Below, piece by piece: positions 54,840-63,927 of a stretch of DNA of 64,000 nt. The DNA is taken from positions 20,689 to 84,688 of the forward strand of contig JAFPBO010000052.1 in the NCBI GenBank assembly GCA_017390475.1, in the 5' to 3' direction. Both the position numbers and the translations under genes were made by a program. The notes under the pieces were generated by a model. The model saw nothing but the letters and a program-made list of their open reading frames with translations. It ran no database searches and was not told the DNA's origin. Source of the DNA: Loktanella sp. GTDB taxonomy: Bacteria > Pseudomonadota > Alphaproteobacteria > Rhodobacterales > Rhodobacteraceae. Numbering within the stretch: position 1 is the first letter of the stretch; the number at the start of each line of letters is the position of its first letter.

Positions 54840-56275
54840 CCCCTATATCGCGCTTTTGTCTCAGCCTTGGATTTGTGGTCTTTGGATCCATTGCACAGGC
54901 TCAATCAACCCCGAACGCCGATGATTTGCGCGCCTTGCGGTTCTACATTCAACAGGAAGACACGCCATCGGTCACGGCCGAAATCCGGAGACTGCAAACT
55001 GTTTATCCCGAATGGTCGCCGCCAGAGACCTTGACCGATCTGTTGCAGACACAGCCAACAACTGAACTCGACGATATCTATGCCCGGATCGCCCGTAACG
55101 ATCTGGATGGTGCAAGGCGCGTTCTAGCTGAAACACGTACGGCATTTCCGTCATGGACACCGCCGGACAACATCAATGGGCTGATTAACCTTGCGCAAGG
55201 GCAGATCGACTTTAACGCAGCCATTGGGCGGCGCGACATACCGGCTGCCATTGCGCTGGCATCAGAAATCCCCGATCTTTTGCGCTGCGATCGGATCAAC
55301 AACACTTGGCAACTGGCGGATTTGCAGATTGCTGCGGGCAATGATGCGGCGGCGTTGGCTGCTTTCTCGCAGATCGTGCGGACCTGCACATCAGCGCCAG
55401 ACCTGATTGCGACGATCGAAAAGGCAAATGCGCTTGCCGATGTTGAAGAGCTTCGCGATCTGGTCGCGACAGCACAGCGGCGTCTACCTGCTGCGACCGC
55501 GCAATTCGCGGCGCTCGAAACCCGGTTACTGGCCGGCCGCGGGGTGGCTGCAACTACACCGGCAACCACAGCGACGACCACACCGGCAACACCAAGCCCC
55601 ACAGCGACACCGACGCCGCCGACAACACCGTCAACAACGACACCTGCCAGCACTGTCACGGCCCAGCCCACCGCTGCCAGCCCCGCGCCAGCGACCGCCC
55701 CACCGCTGTCGGCGCTGCGTTTGTCGGGGGATAATCGTCTCAATGCTGTCAGATCCGCAGCACAGGCCGAGAACTTTGCCGAATGCGCTGCAAGATCAGC
55801 GCAGCCGCGTTCGTTGGACGTGGCCTATGAACGTGCATGGTGCGTGTTCAACCTCGACAGACCGCTGGAGGCGCTGGCGCTGTTCACGGCGGCTTCATCC
55901 ATGTCCGGTACTGTGGGGCGCGATGCCCGCTATGGGATGGCATTGTCATATCTGCGGCGCGACATGACCGATGCGGCGTCACAGCTTGCGGCAACGACTG
56001 ATTTTCTCCCCGAACAAAGACGCACCGTCGAAGCGATCATTCTCGATCAGCGCGGTGTCAGGGCCTATCAGCAGGAAGATTACCCAAGCGCGATCCTGTT
56101 CTTTGACGGGCTTGAAAGACTTGAGGGCGGTCTGCGTCGTGATCTCGCGATCCTGCGCGCCTATGCCTATCTCAATTCAGGGGACCGCAGCACCGCGCGG
56201 GCTGAATTTCGGCGTCTGGACGCAGAACTGTCAACAGAGGAAACACGCACCGGGATGCGGGCTTCGCTGGGGTAG
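54836..56275 (+). CDS. Periplasmic TPR-like protein ending the cellulose operon (BcsC/BcsK-type substitute?)
   Basis: 479 residues with a signal peptide (ISRFCLSLGFVVFGSIAQAQ). The N-terminal part (25-235) and C-terminal part (295-479) are made of helical repeats with TPR-like spacing (DVAYERAWCVFNLDRPLEAL, DQRGVRAYQQEDYPSAILFF). A low-complexity Thr/Pro/Ala linker at about 237-291 joins them. BcsC-type exporters carry TPRs plus a C-terminal barrel; here no barrel exists. The position at the end of bcsN-A-B-Z makes it the likely periplasmic scaffold. Some alphaproteobacterial operons use a TPR protein in place of BcsC, from general knowledge. Confidence 0.72.
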   Translation: MTPISRFCLSLGFVVFGSIAQAQSTPNADDLRALRFYIQQEDTPSVTAEIRRLQTVYPEWSPPETLTDLLQTQPTTELDDIYARIARNDLDGARRVLAETRTAFPSWTPPDNINGLINLAQGQIDFNAAIGRRDIPAAIALASEIPDLLRCDRINNTWQLADLQIAAGNDAAALAAFSQIVRTCTSAPDLIATIEKANALADVEELRDLVATAQRRLPAATAQFAALETRLLAGRGVAATTPATTATTTPATPSPTATPTPPTTPSTTTPASTVTAQPTAASPAPATAPPLSALRLSGDNRLNAVRSAAQAENFAECAARSAQPRSLDVAYERAWCVFNLDRPLEALALFTAASSMSGTVGRDARYGMALSYLRRDMTDAASQLAATTDFLPEQRRTVEAIILDQRGVRAYQQEDYPSAILFFDGLERLEGGLRRDLAILRAYAYLNSGDRSTARAEFRRLDAELSTEETRTGMRASLG

Positions 56276-56299
56276 GAGAGGTGGATGTGCAAGGCCATG

Positions 56300-56325
56300 T
56301 GGGTTAGCTGTCTTTGGCTGACCCA
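56300..56325. terminator. Hairpin at the convergent junction after the cellulose operon
   Basis: TGGGTTAGC and GCTGACCCA form a 9-bp stem with one G-U pair around an 8-base loop, 24 bp after the operon stop and 22 bp before the end of the convergent GGDEF gene. No strong T run follows, so it may be a weak bidirectional terminator. Confidence 0.4.
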
Positions 56326-56347
56326 ATGGGACCTGAAAAGCTGTTTC

Positions 56348-57352
56348 CTAACGCTGGACCGCCATTGTCGGCGGTGTCACGGACTGTGACAGGCGCACGC
56401 AATTGCGGCCATGCCGCTTAGCCTCATACAGCGCTGCATCGGCCATTTCCATCCAGGCGTGACCATCGTGACTTGCGTGGCGCATGGCTATGCCGACGCT
56501 CGTGGTAACGACGAGGTCGGGATAATCAACCAACGCCAGCGCAGCGATGCTCCTGCGAACGGTTTCAGCGACCTCCTGGGCTGCATCTTCATCGTAACCG
56601 GGCAAGATCATCGCAAGTTCTTCGCCGCCAAGCCGACCGGCAGTGGCAATATCCGGGCAATTGTCTAGCAAGACGCCAGCCACGTCCTGCAGTACAGCAT
56701 CACCAGCGGCATGACCAAATCTGTCATTGATCGCCTTGAAATGATCCAGATCCAGGAAAAGCAGCGCGGCGTCACGTTGTTGACCCATCACTGCCTCGAT
56801 TTCCTGTACCAAGGCCCGCCGCGTGGAAAGCCCGGTCAATGCATCAACCGAAGCAACCTGACGCAATTCAAGCTCGTTCATTACCAGATCCGCAAAGCTG
56901 ACCAACATCCGCTCTTGTTCGGGGCTGAAACTGCGCGGCTTGTAGTCAATCGCGCAAAGCGCGCCGATGGCATAGCCATCCGCAGTGATGATCGGCGCAC
57001 CAAGATAGGACCGGATGTAAGGCTCGCCGGTCACCATCGGGTTATCCGCAAACCGCGGATCAAGGGTTGCATCTGCAATGTTCATACATTGCGTTTTGCG
57101 GATGGTGTGATCGCAAAATGCGATTTCACGCTTGGTTTCGGTCCCATCCAGGCCCTGAACCGACTTGAACCATTGCCGGTCCCGGTCAATCAGCGTGACC
57201 GCCGCAATCGGTACATCGAATATTGTTGTAACCAGTCTGGTGATCTTCTCGAATTCCGGCTCGCGCGGTGTGTCGAGAACGTGCAGGCGGTCCAGTGCGC
57301 ATTGGCGCCCGAATTCGTCGTCTGGCCTGAATTTGATTGGACGGCTTGTCAA
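56348..57352 (-). CDS. GAF-GGDEF protein with GGEEL active-site motif
   Basis: 334 residues. A GAF domain (about 25-165; FDVPIAAVTLIDRDRQWFKS, EIAFCDHTIR, SYLGAPIITADGYAIGALCA) is followed by a GGDEF domain with DALTGLSTRRAL, DLDHFKAINDRFGH and RLGGEELAMIL. The last residue of the signature is Leu rather than Phe, which in some cyclases is tolerated. There is no RxxD site. The start is TTG 57352, overlapping the stop of the small upstream gene by four bases (TTGA), so translation is coupled to it. Confidence 0.82.
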   Translation of the reverse strand: MTSRPIKFRPDDEFGRQCALDRLHVLDTPREPEFEKITRLVTTIFDVPIAAVTLIDRDRQWFKSVQGLDGTETKREIAFCDHTIRKTQCMNIADATLDPRFADNPMVTGEPYIRSYLGAPIITADGYAIGALCAIDYKPRSFSPEQERMLVSFADLVMNELELRQVASVDALTGLSTRRALVQEIEAVMGQQRDAALLFLDLDHFKAINDRFGHAAGDAVLQDVAGVLLDNCPDIATAGRLGGEELAMILPGYDEDAAQEVAETVRRSIAALALVDYPDLVVTTSVGIAMRHASHDGHAWMEMADAALYEAKRHGRNCVRLSQSVTPPTMAVQR

Positions 57353-57606
57353 GGACGATCCTCCGCCATTTGTGCTACGACCTTGACCAGTTCCTGTTCG
57401 TAGCTTTCGATAATCTCACGAATGCTGTGGCGCACAATGCTTTCGTCCACGCCCGCCGCCCGCATCGTCTCGACGAGGTTCAGAACTTTTTCCAGGTGGC
57501 GCTCTGTCAACGTCTGGAGCGTCGGCGGAACAGCCTCTCCCAAGGCACGTTCCGCTACAGCCTTCATCGTCTTTTCAAGTGTCTCGGTCTCAACAATTTC
57601 GGTCAC
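57349..57606 (-). CDS. Small helical protein coupled to the GAF-GGEEL gene
   Basis: 85 residues, entirely helical by composition and charged (ETLEKTMKAVAERALGEA, HLEKVLNLVETMRAAGVDE, SIREIIESYEQELVKVVAQ). No signal or TM segment. The family is not recognised. The frame opens at TTG 57633, but GTG 57606 with AAGGA ten bases upstream gives a cleaner start. The TTGA overlap with the cyclase gene suggests a two-protein module, for example a direct regulator of the cyclase. Confidence 0.6.
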   Translation of the reverse strand: MTEIVETETLEKTMKAVAERALGEAVPPTLQTLTERHLEKVLNLVETMRAAGVDESIVRHSIREIIESYEQELVKVVAQMAEDRP

Positions 57607-57633
57607 GGCAAAGCATCCTTCCGAACACCACAA

Positions 57634-58289
57634 TGCATCAACAATATCTTATGGTAACAGCATAATGTTTCCAAGTTACCACCGCACATGCGCAAAGGCT
57701 AGCGTTTAACAAACGCCGCTGGGTCGTCCGACAACGCTCAGCGCCTAAGCTACGGCTTCGATGCTGACTTTCAGATTCAATAGAACCTCATAGTAGCGCA
57801 GCATGAAACAAGCTCATCCTTGAGTATAAAGATCGACAATTTAGAAAGTCTCAAACAACCGCTATAGATATTGGTGCTGCCTTTGTCGCAGGCCAAGTGG
57901 CCGTATGCGAGAATATCATCAGCCACAAAGAATAAAACGCTGGTCACTTTCAAGCGGTCGGGCGAAAGTTACGGCGTTTCATAGCTCTCTCCGTCAATCG
58001 TTAAGGCGAAGGTCTAAATTTTTGTAGGTTTTCAGGGAGTGGTGGCGTATATCTCGACACAAAGTGTTATCCTACGAACAACAGTCGTGATTTATCTGTC
58101 ACTCCGCCACGAATTTTTTGTACTTTACACTTTTGACTTGTGATGCTGACTGACCAGAGTATCCGTTGTATATAACAACGTGATGTTAGCGCTGGTAAAC
58201 ATGAAGTCATAAAATTTTGCCCATTGATTGACCTGATTTAACACCGCTTGTCCGTTCGCGCTTGTTAGGCGAAACTCTCACAAATTATC
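57634..58289. other. Long A/T-rich intergenic region with a palindrome
   Basis: About 650 bp without a credible gene on either strand. The only structured element noted is a 17-bp palindrome at 58164-58180. It separates two divergently transcribed c-di-GMP genes and must contain both promoters. A small RNA cannot be excluded. Confidence 0.4.
58164..58180. promoter_or_regulatory. Palindrome upstream of the PAS-GGDEF-EAL gene (candidate operator)
   Basis: CGTTGT-ATATA-ACAACG is a perfect 6-5-6 inverted repeat, 110 bp before the TTG start of the next gene, in A/T-rich promoter-like DNA. The size and A/T spacer suit a dimeric regulator. The regulator is unknown. Confidence 0.35.
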
Positions 58290-60437
58290 TTGGCATGGTT
58301 TATCGTCTTGACTGATTTTGGAACAACCGACAAGTTTTATAGGGATGCACTAGACAGCGCACAGCAAGGCGTGTGGGACTACAACATCGAGACTGGCGCA
58401 AAGTTTTACTCAAGGACCTGGTATCAGATCCGGGGACTTAACCCGGATTCCTTGCCTTATAGCAACGATGATGCTGAGTGGTTGAATACAGTTCATCCCG
58501 ACGACCGAAAGTTGGCAGAACAGCAGACACGGCAACTTAACGCTGGCCAGATTGACGAAGTGAACTATGAGTACAGAGAACGGCACGCAGATGGTCGTTG
58601 GATTTGGATCATGTGTCGCGGCCGGGCGGTAGAGTGGGATGCAAACAAGGATCCTGTTCGGTTTGTTGGAACCGATACAGATATCAGCGCAGTCAAGGCG
58701 TCAGAAGAAGAACTTCAACATACACATAAGAAGCTTCAGCTTGCTCTGTCATCCATTGACGCAGGCATATGGGAATACCGCAGTACCGACAATTCTGTCT
58801 TTTGGGATGCCAGACAAAGGCTGATTTATGGTGTACCGCTAGACCTATCTCCTCTGCCTCGCGACGTATGGGAGAAGTCAATACATCCTGATGATCTGGA
58901 CGATGCAGTGAGGAAGGCAGACGAAGCTCTTGTCCAACGATGTGATTATTCGCTTTCATACAGAATTATACGTCGTGACGGTGAGATGCGTCATATCGAC
59001 AGTCACGTCAGCTTTCTTCACAGGGACGATCAAGGATATTCGTTGGTCGGTCTTGACCTTGATGTCACAGAAGACTGGCTGCGGTCACAGGAATTAATTT
59101 TGGCCAACCAAAATGCTGAAAACCGAAATATAGAGCTTGAGAAGACACGTCAGAAACTTGAAAATACGTTGCTTTATGATACGCTTACTGGTCTCGGCAA
59201 CCGACGCTCTCTTGAAAACCTGCAAAAGGCGACATCTTTAAATCCCAGCATTCACAAGTCAGGTCCAGCGGTCATGTTGATGAACCTGGACGGTTTCAAA
59301 CAGATTAATTCGGTCTTTGGACACGACGCTGGTGATTATGTTTTGCGCCATACCGCAGACATCCTAAAAAATGTAAATCACTTTGATACGTTTCCTGTCA
59401 GAACTGGTGGTGATGAGTTTGCGCTTTTTCTACCTGATCCGCCCGATGACAATGCTATCTTGGAGTTGGCAACGGATTTGATTGCGCAAGTGTCACAACC
59501 CGTAAATTACCAAGGCTTTAAATGCAGGGTAGGGATAAGCATTGGTGTGGCAAGGACCGATCCAGATGTTGGTGACAGCTCGCAATTGTTGCGTGATGCT
59601 GACCTTGCGCTCAACAAAGCGAAATCAACCGGCAGAAAACGTGTCGCATTCTGCGAACCTGCCTTACGTAACGAAGCGGCACGCGTTAAGGGGCTGGGTG
59701 ACGAGCTCCTGATTGCTGTTGAACGACGGGAATTTACCTGCGCTTACCAGGCCCAGTTCGATATGCAGACCGGAGAACTCAGTGGTATCGAGGCGCTTGC
59801 GCGTTGGCCACGTCGCGATGGGTTCATCAGACAGCCTTCTGCTTTTCTACCTGTTGCTGAAGTCATGGACCTTATTGCTTTGGTAGATAAAATTATTCTT
59901 GAGAAAGCTGTTGCTGATTTTCAATCCTGGAACAAAACTGGACTAAAGGTACCTAAACTTTCGGTAAATATATCCAAGTCACGGTTGAGGGATGGAAATC
60001 TGATAAATGACATCAAGTCCTTTGATATAGATTACACTACATTGTGTCTTGAACTACTAGAGTCCAGCTTTTTGGAAGAATATGATCCTTATATTTCAAA
60101 TAACCTTGAAGGCTTGAAATCGCTTGGGATAGAATTTGAAGTTGATGATTTTGGAACAGGCCATGCATCAATTCTAAGTCTTGTCCGCCTTGAACCCAAT
60201 AGACTGAAAATAGACCGAGCGTTTATTGAGCCAATACAACAATCACAGCAGCAGGCTCAACTTGTGAAATCAATTATTGAAATTGGGCATCTTCTTGGTA
60301 TGAAAATTATTGCTGAGGGTGTTGAAACAACAGATCAGTATGACATCCTGCGCGGGATGGGATGCGATTACTGTCAAGGCTATCTATTAGCACGTCCAAT
60401 GTCTTTCGCCGAGTTTACCAGGAAATTCACAGTGTAA
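58290..60437 (+). CDS. PAS-PAS-GGDEF-EAL protein
   Basis: 715 residues, no TM helices. Two PAS_3-type domains (about 15-130 and 145-275; WDYNIETGAKFYSRTWYQI, then REKHADGRW-like RERHADGRWIWIMCRG) lead into GGDEF (TGLGNRRSLENL, MNLDGFKQINSVFGHDAGD, RTGGDEFALFL) and EAL (GIEALARWPRRDG, LELLES, DDFGTGHASILSL, KID, EGVETT, QGYLLARPM). No RxxD site. Phosphodiesterase residues are complete. Base composition is lower in G+C than neighbouring housekeeping genes. The start TTG 58290 lacks a clear ribosome-binding site; TTG 58308 is an alternative. Confidence 0.83.
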   Translation: MAWFIVLTDFGTTDKFYRDALDSAQQGVWDYNIETGAKFYSRTWYQIRGLNPDSLPYSNDDAEWLNTVHPDDRKLAEQQTRQLNAGQIDEVNYEYRERHADGRWIWIMCRGRAVEWDANKDPVRFVGTDTDISAVKASEEELQHTHKKLQLALSSIDAGIWEYRSTDNSVFWDARQRLIYGVPLDLSPLPRDVWEKSIHPDDLDDAVRKADEALVQRCDYSLSYRIIRRDGEMRHIDSHVSFLHRDDQGYSLVGLDLDVTEDWLRSQELILANQNAENRNIELEKTRQKLENTLLYDTLTGLGNRRSLENLQKATSLNPSIHKSGPAVMLMNLDGFKQINSVFGHDAGDYVLRHTADILKNVNHFDTFPVRTGGDEFALFLPDPPDDNAILELATDLIAQVSQPVNYQGFKCRVGISIGVARTDPDVGDSSQLLRDADLALNKAKSTGRKRVAFCEPALRNEAARVKGLGDELLIAVERREFTCAYQAQFDMQTGELSGIEALARWPRRDGFIRQPSAFLPVAEVMDLIALVDKIILEKAVADFQSWNKTGLKVPKLSVNISKSRLRDGNLINDIKSFDIDYTTLCLELLESSFLEEYDPYISNNLEGLKSLGIEFEVDDFGTGHASILSLVRLEPNRLKIDRAFIEPIQQSQQQAQLVKSIIEIGHLLGMKIIAEGVETTDQYDILRGMGCDYCQGYLLARPMSFAEFTRKFTV

Positions 60438-60514
60438 GTTAAATTTTCTGTTGTCACCCTTCCTAGGCCTATGCTTTCCTGAAATAACAAAGCAAAATTT
60501 TAGGCTTTCGAAAA

Positions 60515-63500
60515 CTATAGACCTTTCACCAAATATTCGTCTACAAACGCCGCGACTTTCAATGGTCGCCCTACAAAGTGACCCTGAACGATGTGGCACC
60601 CGTTCTGGTCCAGCCACTTAAACTGCGCTTCGGTTTCGACCCCTTCCGCCACACAACGCAGCTCCAGCGCCTCTGCCATCGACAAGATTGCGGAAACAAT
60701 CGCATCGCCGCTGGAATTGCCGCAGCCAATTTCTGCGATGAAACTGCGGTCGATCTTGAGCTCGGCCAACGGAAGTTGCTGCAGATAGTTGAACGATGAA
60801 TAGCCAGTTCCAAAATCATCAATAGACAATTGAATGCCCTCAGCTTGCAGTCGGCGGATGTTCGCAAATGTCACTTGCGTGCGTGTCATCAGCATGGTTT
60901 CGGTGATTTCGATGAGGACTAGTTCGTTGGGCACGCCGCGTAGACGCAGATGGTCCAACAGCTCGGCGGCAAAATTTTCCCGATGGAAACTTTGGGCAGA
61001 GACATTGATGGCAACGCACAGACGGTGACCCTGCTCTAGCTGCGCAGCGATCACACTGGACACCAGATCAAGGACCAGAAAATCGATTTCGGCCATCAGG
61101 CCCATGCTTTCCGCCAACGGAATAAACTTATCTGGTGGTACATCCCCATATGCAAGATCATGCCACCGCAGCAAAGCCTCTGCACCAACGAGCCGAGAGA
61201 CAGAACCTGTTGTGAATTTGGGCTGCAAGACAAGCTGAAACTGCCTCTCTGACACGGCCCGGAACAGCGCTTGCATCATTTCACTACGTTGGTGTTGCTC
61301 AACCCGAAACTTGCTTTCGAAAAAGGTAAATTGGCACCGCCCGGCTGCTTTTGCCCGATACATCGCAATATCGGCATTCTGTAGAAATTCAGATGCGGTG
61401 CTTGCATCCTGCGGTAGCAAAGCTATGCCGATGCTGACAGTTGCGTACAGCGCTTGGTCCTGCAAAATGAAAGGTTGCGACATGTGATCTATTAGCCTGT
61501 TGGCAAGATCCCGCGCCTCTTTCTCATGCGCCTGTGGCAACAGTATGGTGAATTCATCGCCACCCAGACGCGCGACAAGATCGGTCTCGCGAACGTGCGA
61601 AACCAGCCGCTCTGCGACAAGTTGCAGCAGGCTATCCCCTGCATCATGTCCAAGGCTGTCGTTGATCGATTTGAAGTTATCAATATCCAGCAGCATAAGA
61701 GCCGCAGAATTTGCAGTATACTGGTCGCCAAATTCTAACCGTTGCAGATGATCCTGTAGTACCGCGCGGTTCGCCAACCCAGTCAGCGGGTCATGTGTAG
61801 CCAAATGTTCGGCAAAGGCCTTGGCTTTGTAAAGCGATGTCACATCAGACCCGACACCGCGATAGCCAAGAAAAGACCCGTCGCGATCGAAAAACGGCGC
61901 GCCGCTCAGCCTAATCCAGATCTGATCATCCGGATCGTCAGATAACTGAAAGATGACGTTCTGGAATGGCTGGCGCGTAGCGAGTGTTTCGCTGAACGCC
62001 CGCAAGTTCGTATCGGTGCGCATCCAGGGCCGCGGCCCGACGATCTCTGCGAGTGTGACGCCCAGAAAATCTCCTTGCAGGCGTCCGGTTGTGCTTTCGA
62101 AACTTTTTGAAAGATAGGTGAAGCGCAAATTGTTGTCCTGTTCCCAGAACCAATCTGAACTGATCTCTTCGATGTCGAAAAACCGCTTTTGGGCGTCGTC
62201 CCGTTCCGCCACCGCTTTTTCAAACTGGAGGTTCACCGCAAGAAGGTTTTGTTCGCGCGCCATTTGATCGCTGATGTCGATGTGAACGCCAGCCATCACC
62301 TGCGCATTTCCATCCGTTCCACGGCTGACGACCCGCCCGCGTGACATGATCCAGACCCAATGGCCTGCCTTGTGACGCATCCGTATTGTGTGTTCGAACT
62401 GCTGCCCGGCGTCGGAGAAGACACGCTTGAGCGCTTTTCGCGCTGCGACGATGTCGTCAGGATGACCAAGACGCTCCCAGGTGTCGATTGTGATCGGCGC
62501 AAGCTCTTCGACGTGATAACCGAGCATGCTTGCCCAAAGTGAATTCACGCTGTTCACGCCGGTTGCAATGTCCCACTCCCAGGTGCCGACCTGCGCGCCC
62601 TCGATGACATCCGTCAGTCGTCGTTCGGCACGTTTGAGATCGGTGATATCGATCCGCATGCCGACCCTGCCACCGTCAGGCGTCTTGCGGTTCAGTATCC
62701 TGACCCACCTTCCATCGGCCAGTTGGTGTTCGTGATCGGAAAGAGTGCCGCGTTCAACATTTGGGCTCTCGGCGTGTTCCATCTCTGCTTGCAGGATGTC
62801 CTCATATGCCGCGCCCTGGACAAGAGCGGTCGCGGCATTTGGTGAAAAATCGCGGTAGCGTTCATTGCAAAGCACCAACTTGTTGTTGCTGTCATAAAGC
62901 ACGAAACCATCCGGCAATGCATTGATGGCGATGTCGCGTTGACTGCGCGCCTCGTTGGCCACGGCGGCCAATTTTCGCTGTGTTTCGATATTTGCATCAG
63001 CGATGGCTATCGCACGGACCTTCAGCAACAGCGCAGCGATCCCGTTCGCGACCGAGCGCATGAAAAAGACATCCCGTTCGTCAAGTTGTCGCTCTGCAAC
63101 GACGGCATCATATCCGACGAACCCGATTACTTTCGTATCGTCCTGCATCGGCACAACAAGTAGGGACTTGATGTCCTGCATCTGCAGCGTCGCCTTTTGG
63201 AGGTGATCATCAGGCAGGTTATCAACCTGCGGGATATGGATGACGTCGCCGCGCGCAAAAGCCACGAACCAATCCGATATCAGACTGGTAGGCAGGCCCT
63301 GCAAGGCATCGATCATCGGTTCGATGCCGGGTCCGGTCCATTCATGCGAGTTATCGACGAACACGTCATCGCGAAGCACGAATACATATGTGCGGTCAAA
63401 ACCACAAAGTTCGCCGATCATCTTCAGCGCGATATTGATGACGTTGTCCACGTCGTCAGGCCTGCCGCGCGACAGGATGTTCAACACCTGAACGGTACTG

Positions 63501-63553
63501 TGGTCTATTCCGGCACGAAAGCCACCCCTGGCGGTATCAGCCATCATTTTCAT
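60515..63553 (-). CDS. GAF-PAS-GGDEF-EAL protein
   Basis: About 1012 residues, soluble. An N-terminal GAF domain (about 20-180; MIGELCGFDRTYVFVLRDD) is followed by a PAS (INALPDGFVLYDSNNKLVLC), a PAS_3 (GTWEWDIATGVNSVNSLWAS), a third PAS (SSDWFWEQDNNLRFTYLSKS), GGDEF (DPLTGLANRAVLQDHL, LDIDNFKSINDSLGHDAGD, RLGGDEFTILL) and EAL (GAEALLRWHD, IEITET, DDFGTGYSSFNYL, KID, EGVETE, QGHFVGRPL). An RxxD site (RETD) precedes RLGGDEF, so the cyclase may be product-inhibited. The frame opens at TTG 63562; ATGs at 63553, 63547 and 63544 are alternatives. Confidence 0.85.
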   Translation of the reverse strand: MKMMADTARGGFRAGIDHSTVQVLNILSRGRPDDVDNVINIALKMIGELCGFDRTYVFVLRDDVFVDNSHEWTGPGIEPMIDALQGLPTSLISDWFVAFARGDVIHIPQVDNLPDDHLQKATLQMQDIKSLLVVPMQDDTKVIGFVGYDAVVAERQLDERDVFFMRSVANGIAALLLKVRAIAIADANIETQRKLAAVANEARSQRDIAINALPDGFVLYDSNNKLVLCNERYRDFSPNAATALVQGAAYEDILQAEMEHAESPNVERGTLSDHEHQLADGRWVRILNRKTPDGGRVGMRIDITDLKRAERRLTDVIEGAQVGTWEWDIATGVNSVNSLWASMLGYHVEELAPITIDTWERLGHPDDIVAARKALKRVFSDAGQQFEHTIRMRHKAGHWVWIMSRGRVVSRGTDGNAQVMAGVHIDISDQMAREQNLLAVNLQFEKAVAERDDAQKRFFDIEEISSDWFWEQDNNLRFTYLSKSFESTTGRLQGDFLGVTLAEIVGPRPWMRTDTNLRAFSETLATRQPFQNVIFQLSDDPDDQIWIRLSGAPFFDRDGSFLGYRGVGSDVTSLYKAKAFAEHLATHDPLTGLANRAVLQDHLQRLEFGDQYTANSAALMLLDIDNFKSINDSLGHDAGDSLLQLVAERLVSHVRETDLVARLGGDEFTILLPQAHEKEARDLANRLIDHMSQPFILQDQALYATVSIGIALLPQDASTASEFLQNADIAMYRAKAAGRCQFTFFESKFRVEQHQRSEMMQALFRAVSERQFQLVLQPKFTTGSVSRLVGAEALLRWHDLAYGDVPPDKFIPLAESMGLMAEIDFLVLDLVSSVIAAQLEQGHRLCVAINVSAQSFHRENFAAELLDHLRLRGVPNELVLIEITETMLMTRTQVTFANIRRLQAEGIQLSIDDFGTGYSSFNYLQQLPLAELKIDRSFIAEIGCGNSSGDAIVSAILSMAEALELRCVAEGVETEAQFKWLDQNGCHIVQGHFVGRPLKVAAFVDEYLVKGL

Positions 63554-63562
63554 TTGAGGCAA

Positions 63563-63857
63563 CAGTTACCCAACCTTTCTGGCTGCCGCGCGGATACCCA
63601 AATACGGCGCTTCGACAACTTTTTGCCGACAATCCTATGATCGCATATCGAATTGTTTCGATTTTGCCTTAAGACGCGACTCGATCAAGCGTTATTTTCT
63701 CTTTGTAGCGTCGGTTATTGCAAATGCTTAAATGGCGTCTCACTTGCGGCGGAGTGGTCCCTTGTTAATTCGCGCATATCAGTCACCGACCTATCGATAG
63801 GTTATCTGCAGAACCGACTATCGCTACGATCCGGACATGAGCGATCCACACTGATCA
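63563..63857. other. Intergenic region before the IS element
   Basis: About 295 bp holding the leader of the GAF-PAS-GGDEF-EAL gene. A 75-codon frame runs through it on the plus strand into the IS end but shows no family-like sequence. Nothing else is recognised. Confidence 0.4.
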
Positions 63858-63906
63858 GAGCTAGGGTCAGGATGCATTGATTTCTGCTGCGCCGCGTGAT
63901 TCACGG

Positions 63907-63920
63907 CTCCGAAAACGGAG
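63907..63920 (+). promoter_or_regulatory. Hairpin sequestering the transposase ribosome-binding site
   Basis: CTCCG-AAAA-CGGAG is a perfect 5-bp stem with a tetraloop. Its 3' arm contains the GGAG ribosome-binding site, seven bases before the transposase ATG. Folding would lower transposase translation, a known style of IS self-limitation. Confidence 0.5.
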
Positions 63921-63927
63921 TGGCGAC

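Noticed and set aside
55546-55710. Thr/Pro-rich repetitive DNA as a possible minisatellite or CRISPR-like array
   Set aside because: The repeats are codon-level low complexity inside an open frame, without constant repeat-spacer units.
57634-58289. A CRISPR array or RNA gene in the longest gene-free region
   Set aside because: No direct repeats of constant length and no recognisable RNA fold were found; only one palindrome stands out.
63653-63880. A 75-codon frame before the IS element
   Set aside because: It crosses the presumed IS end, has no ribosome-binding site support and no family-like sequence.
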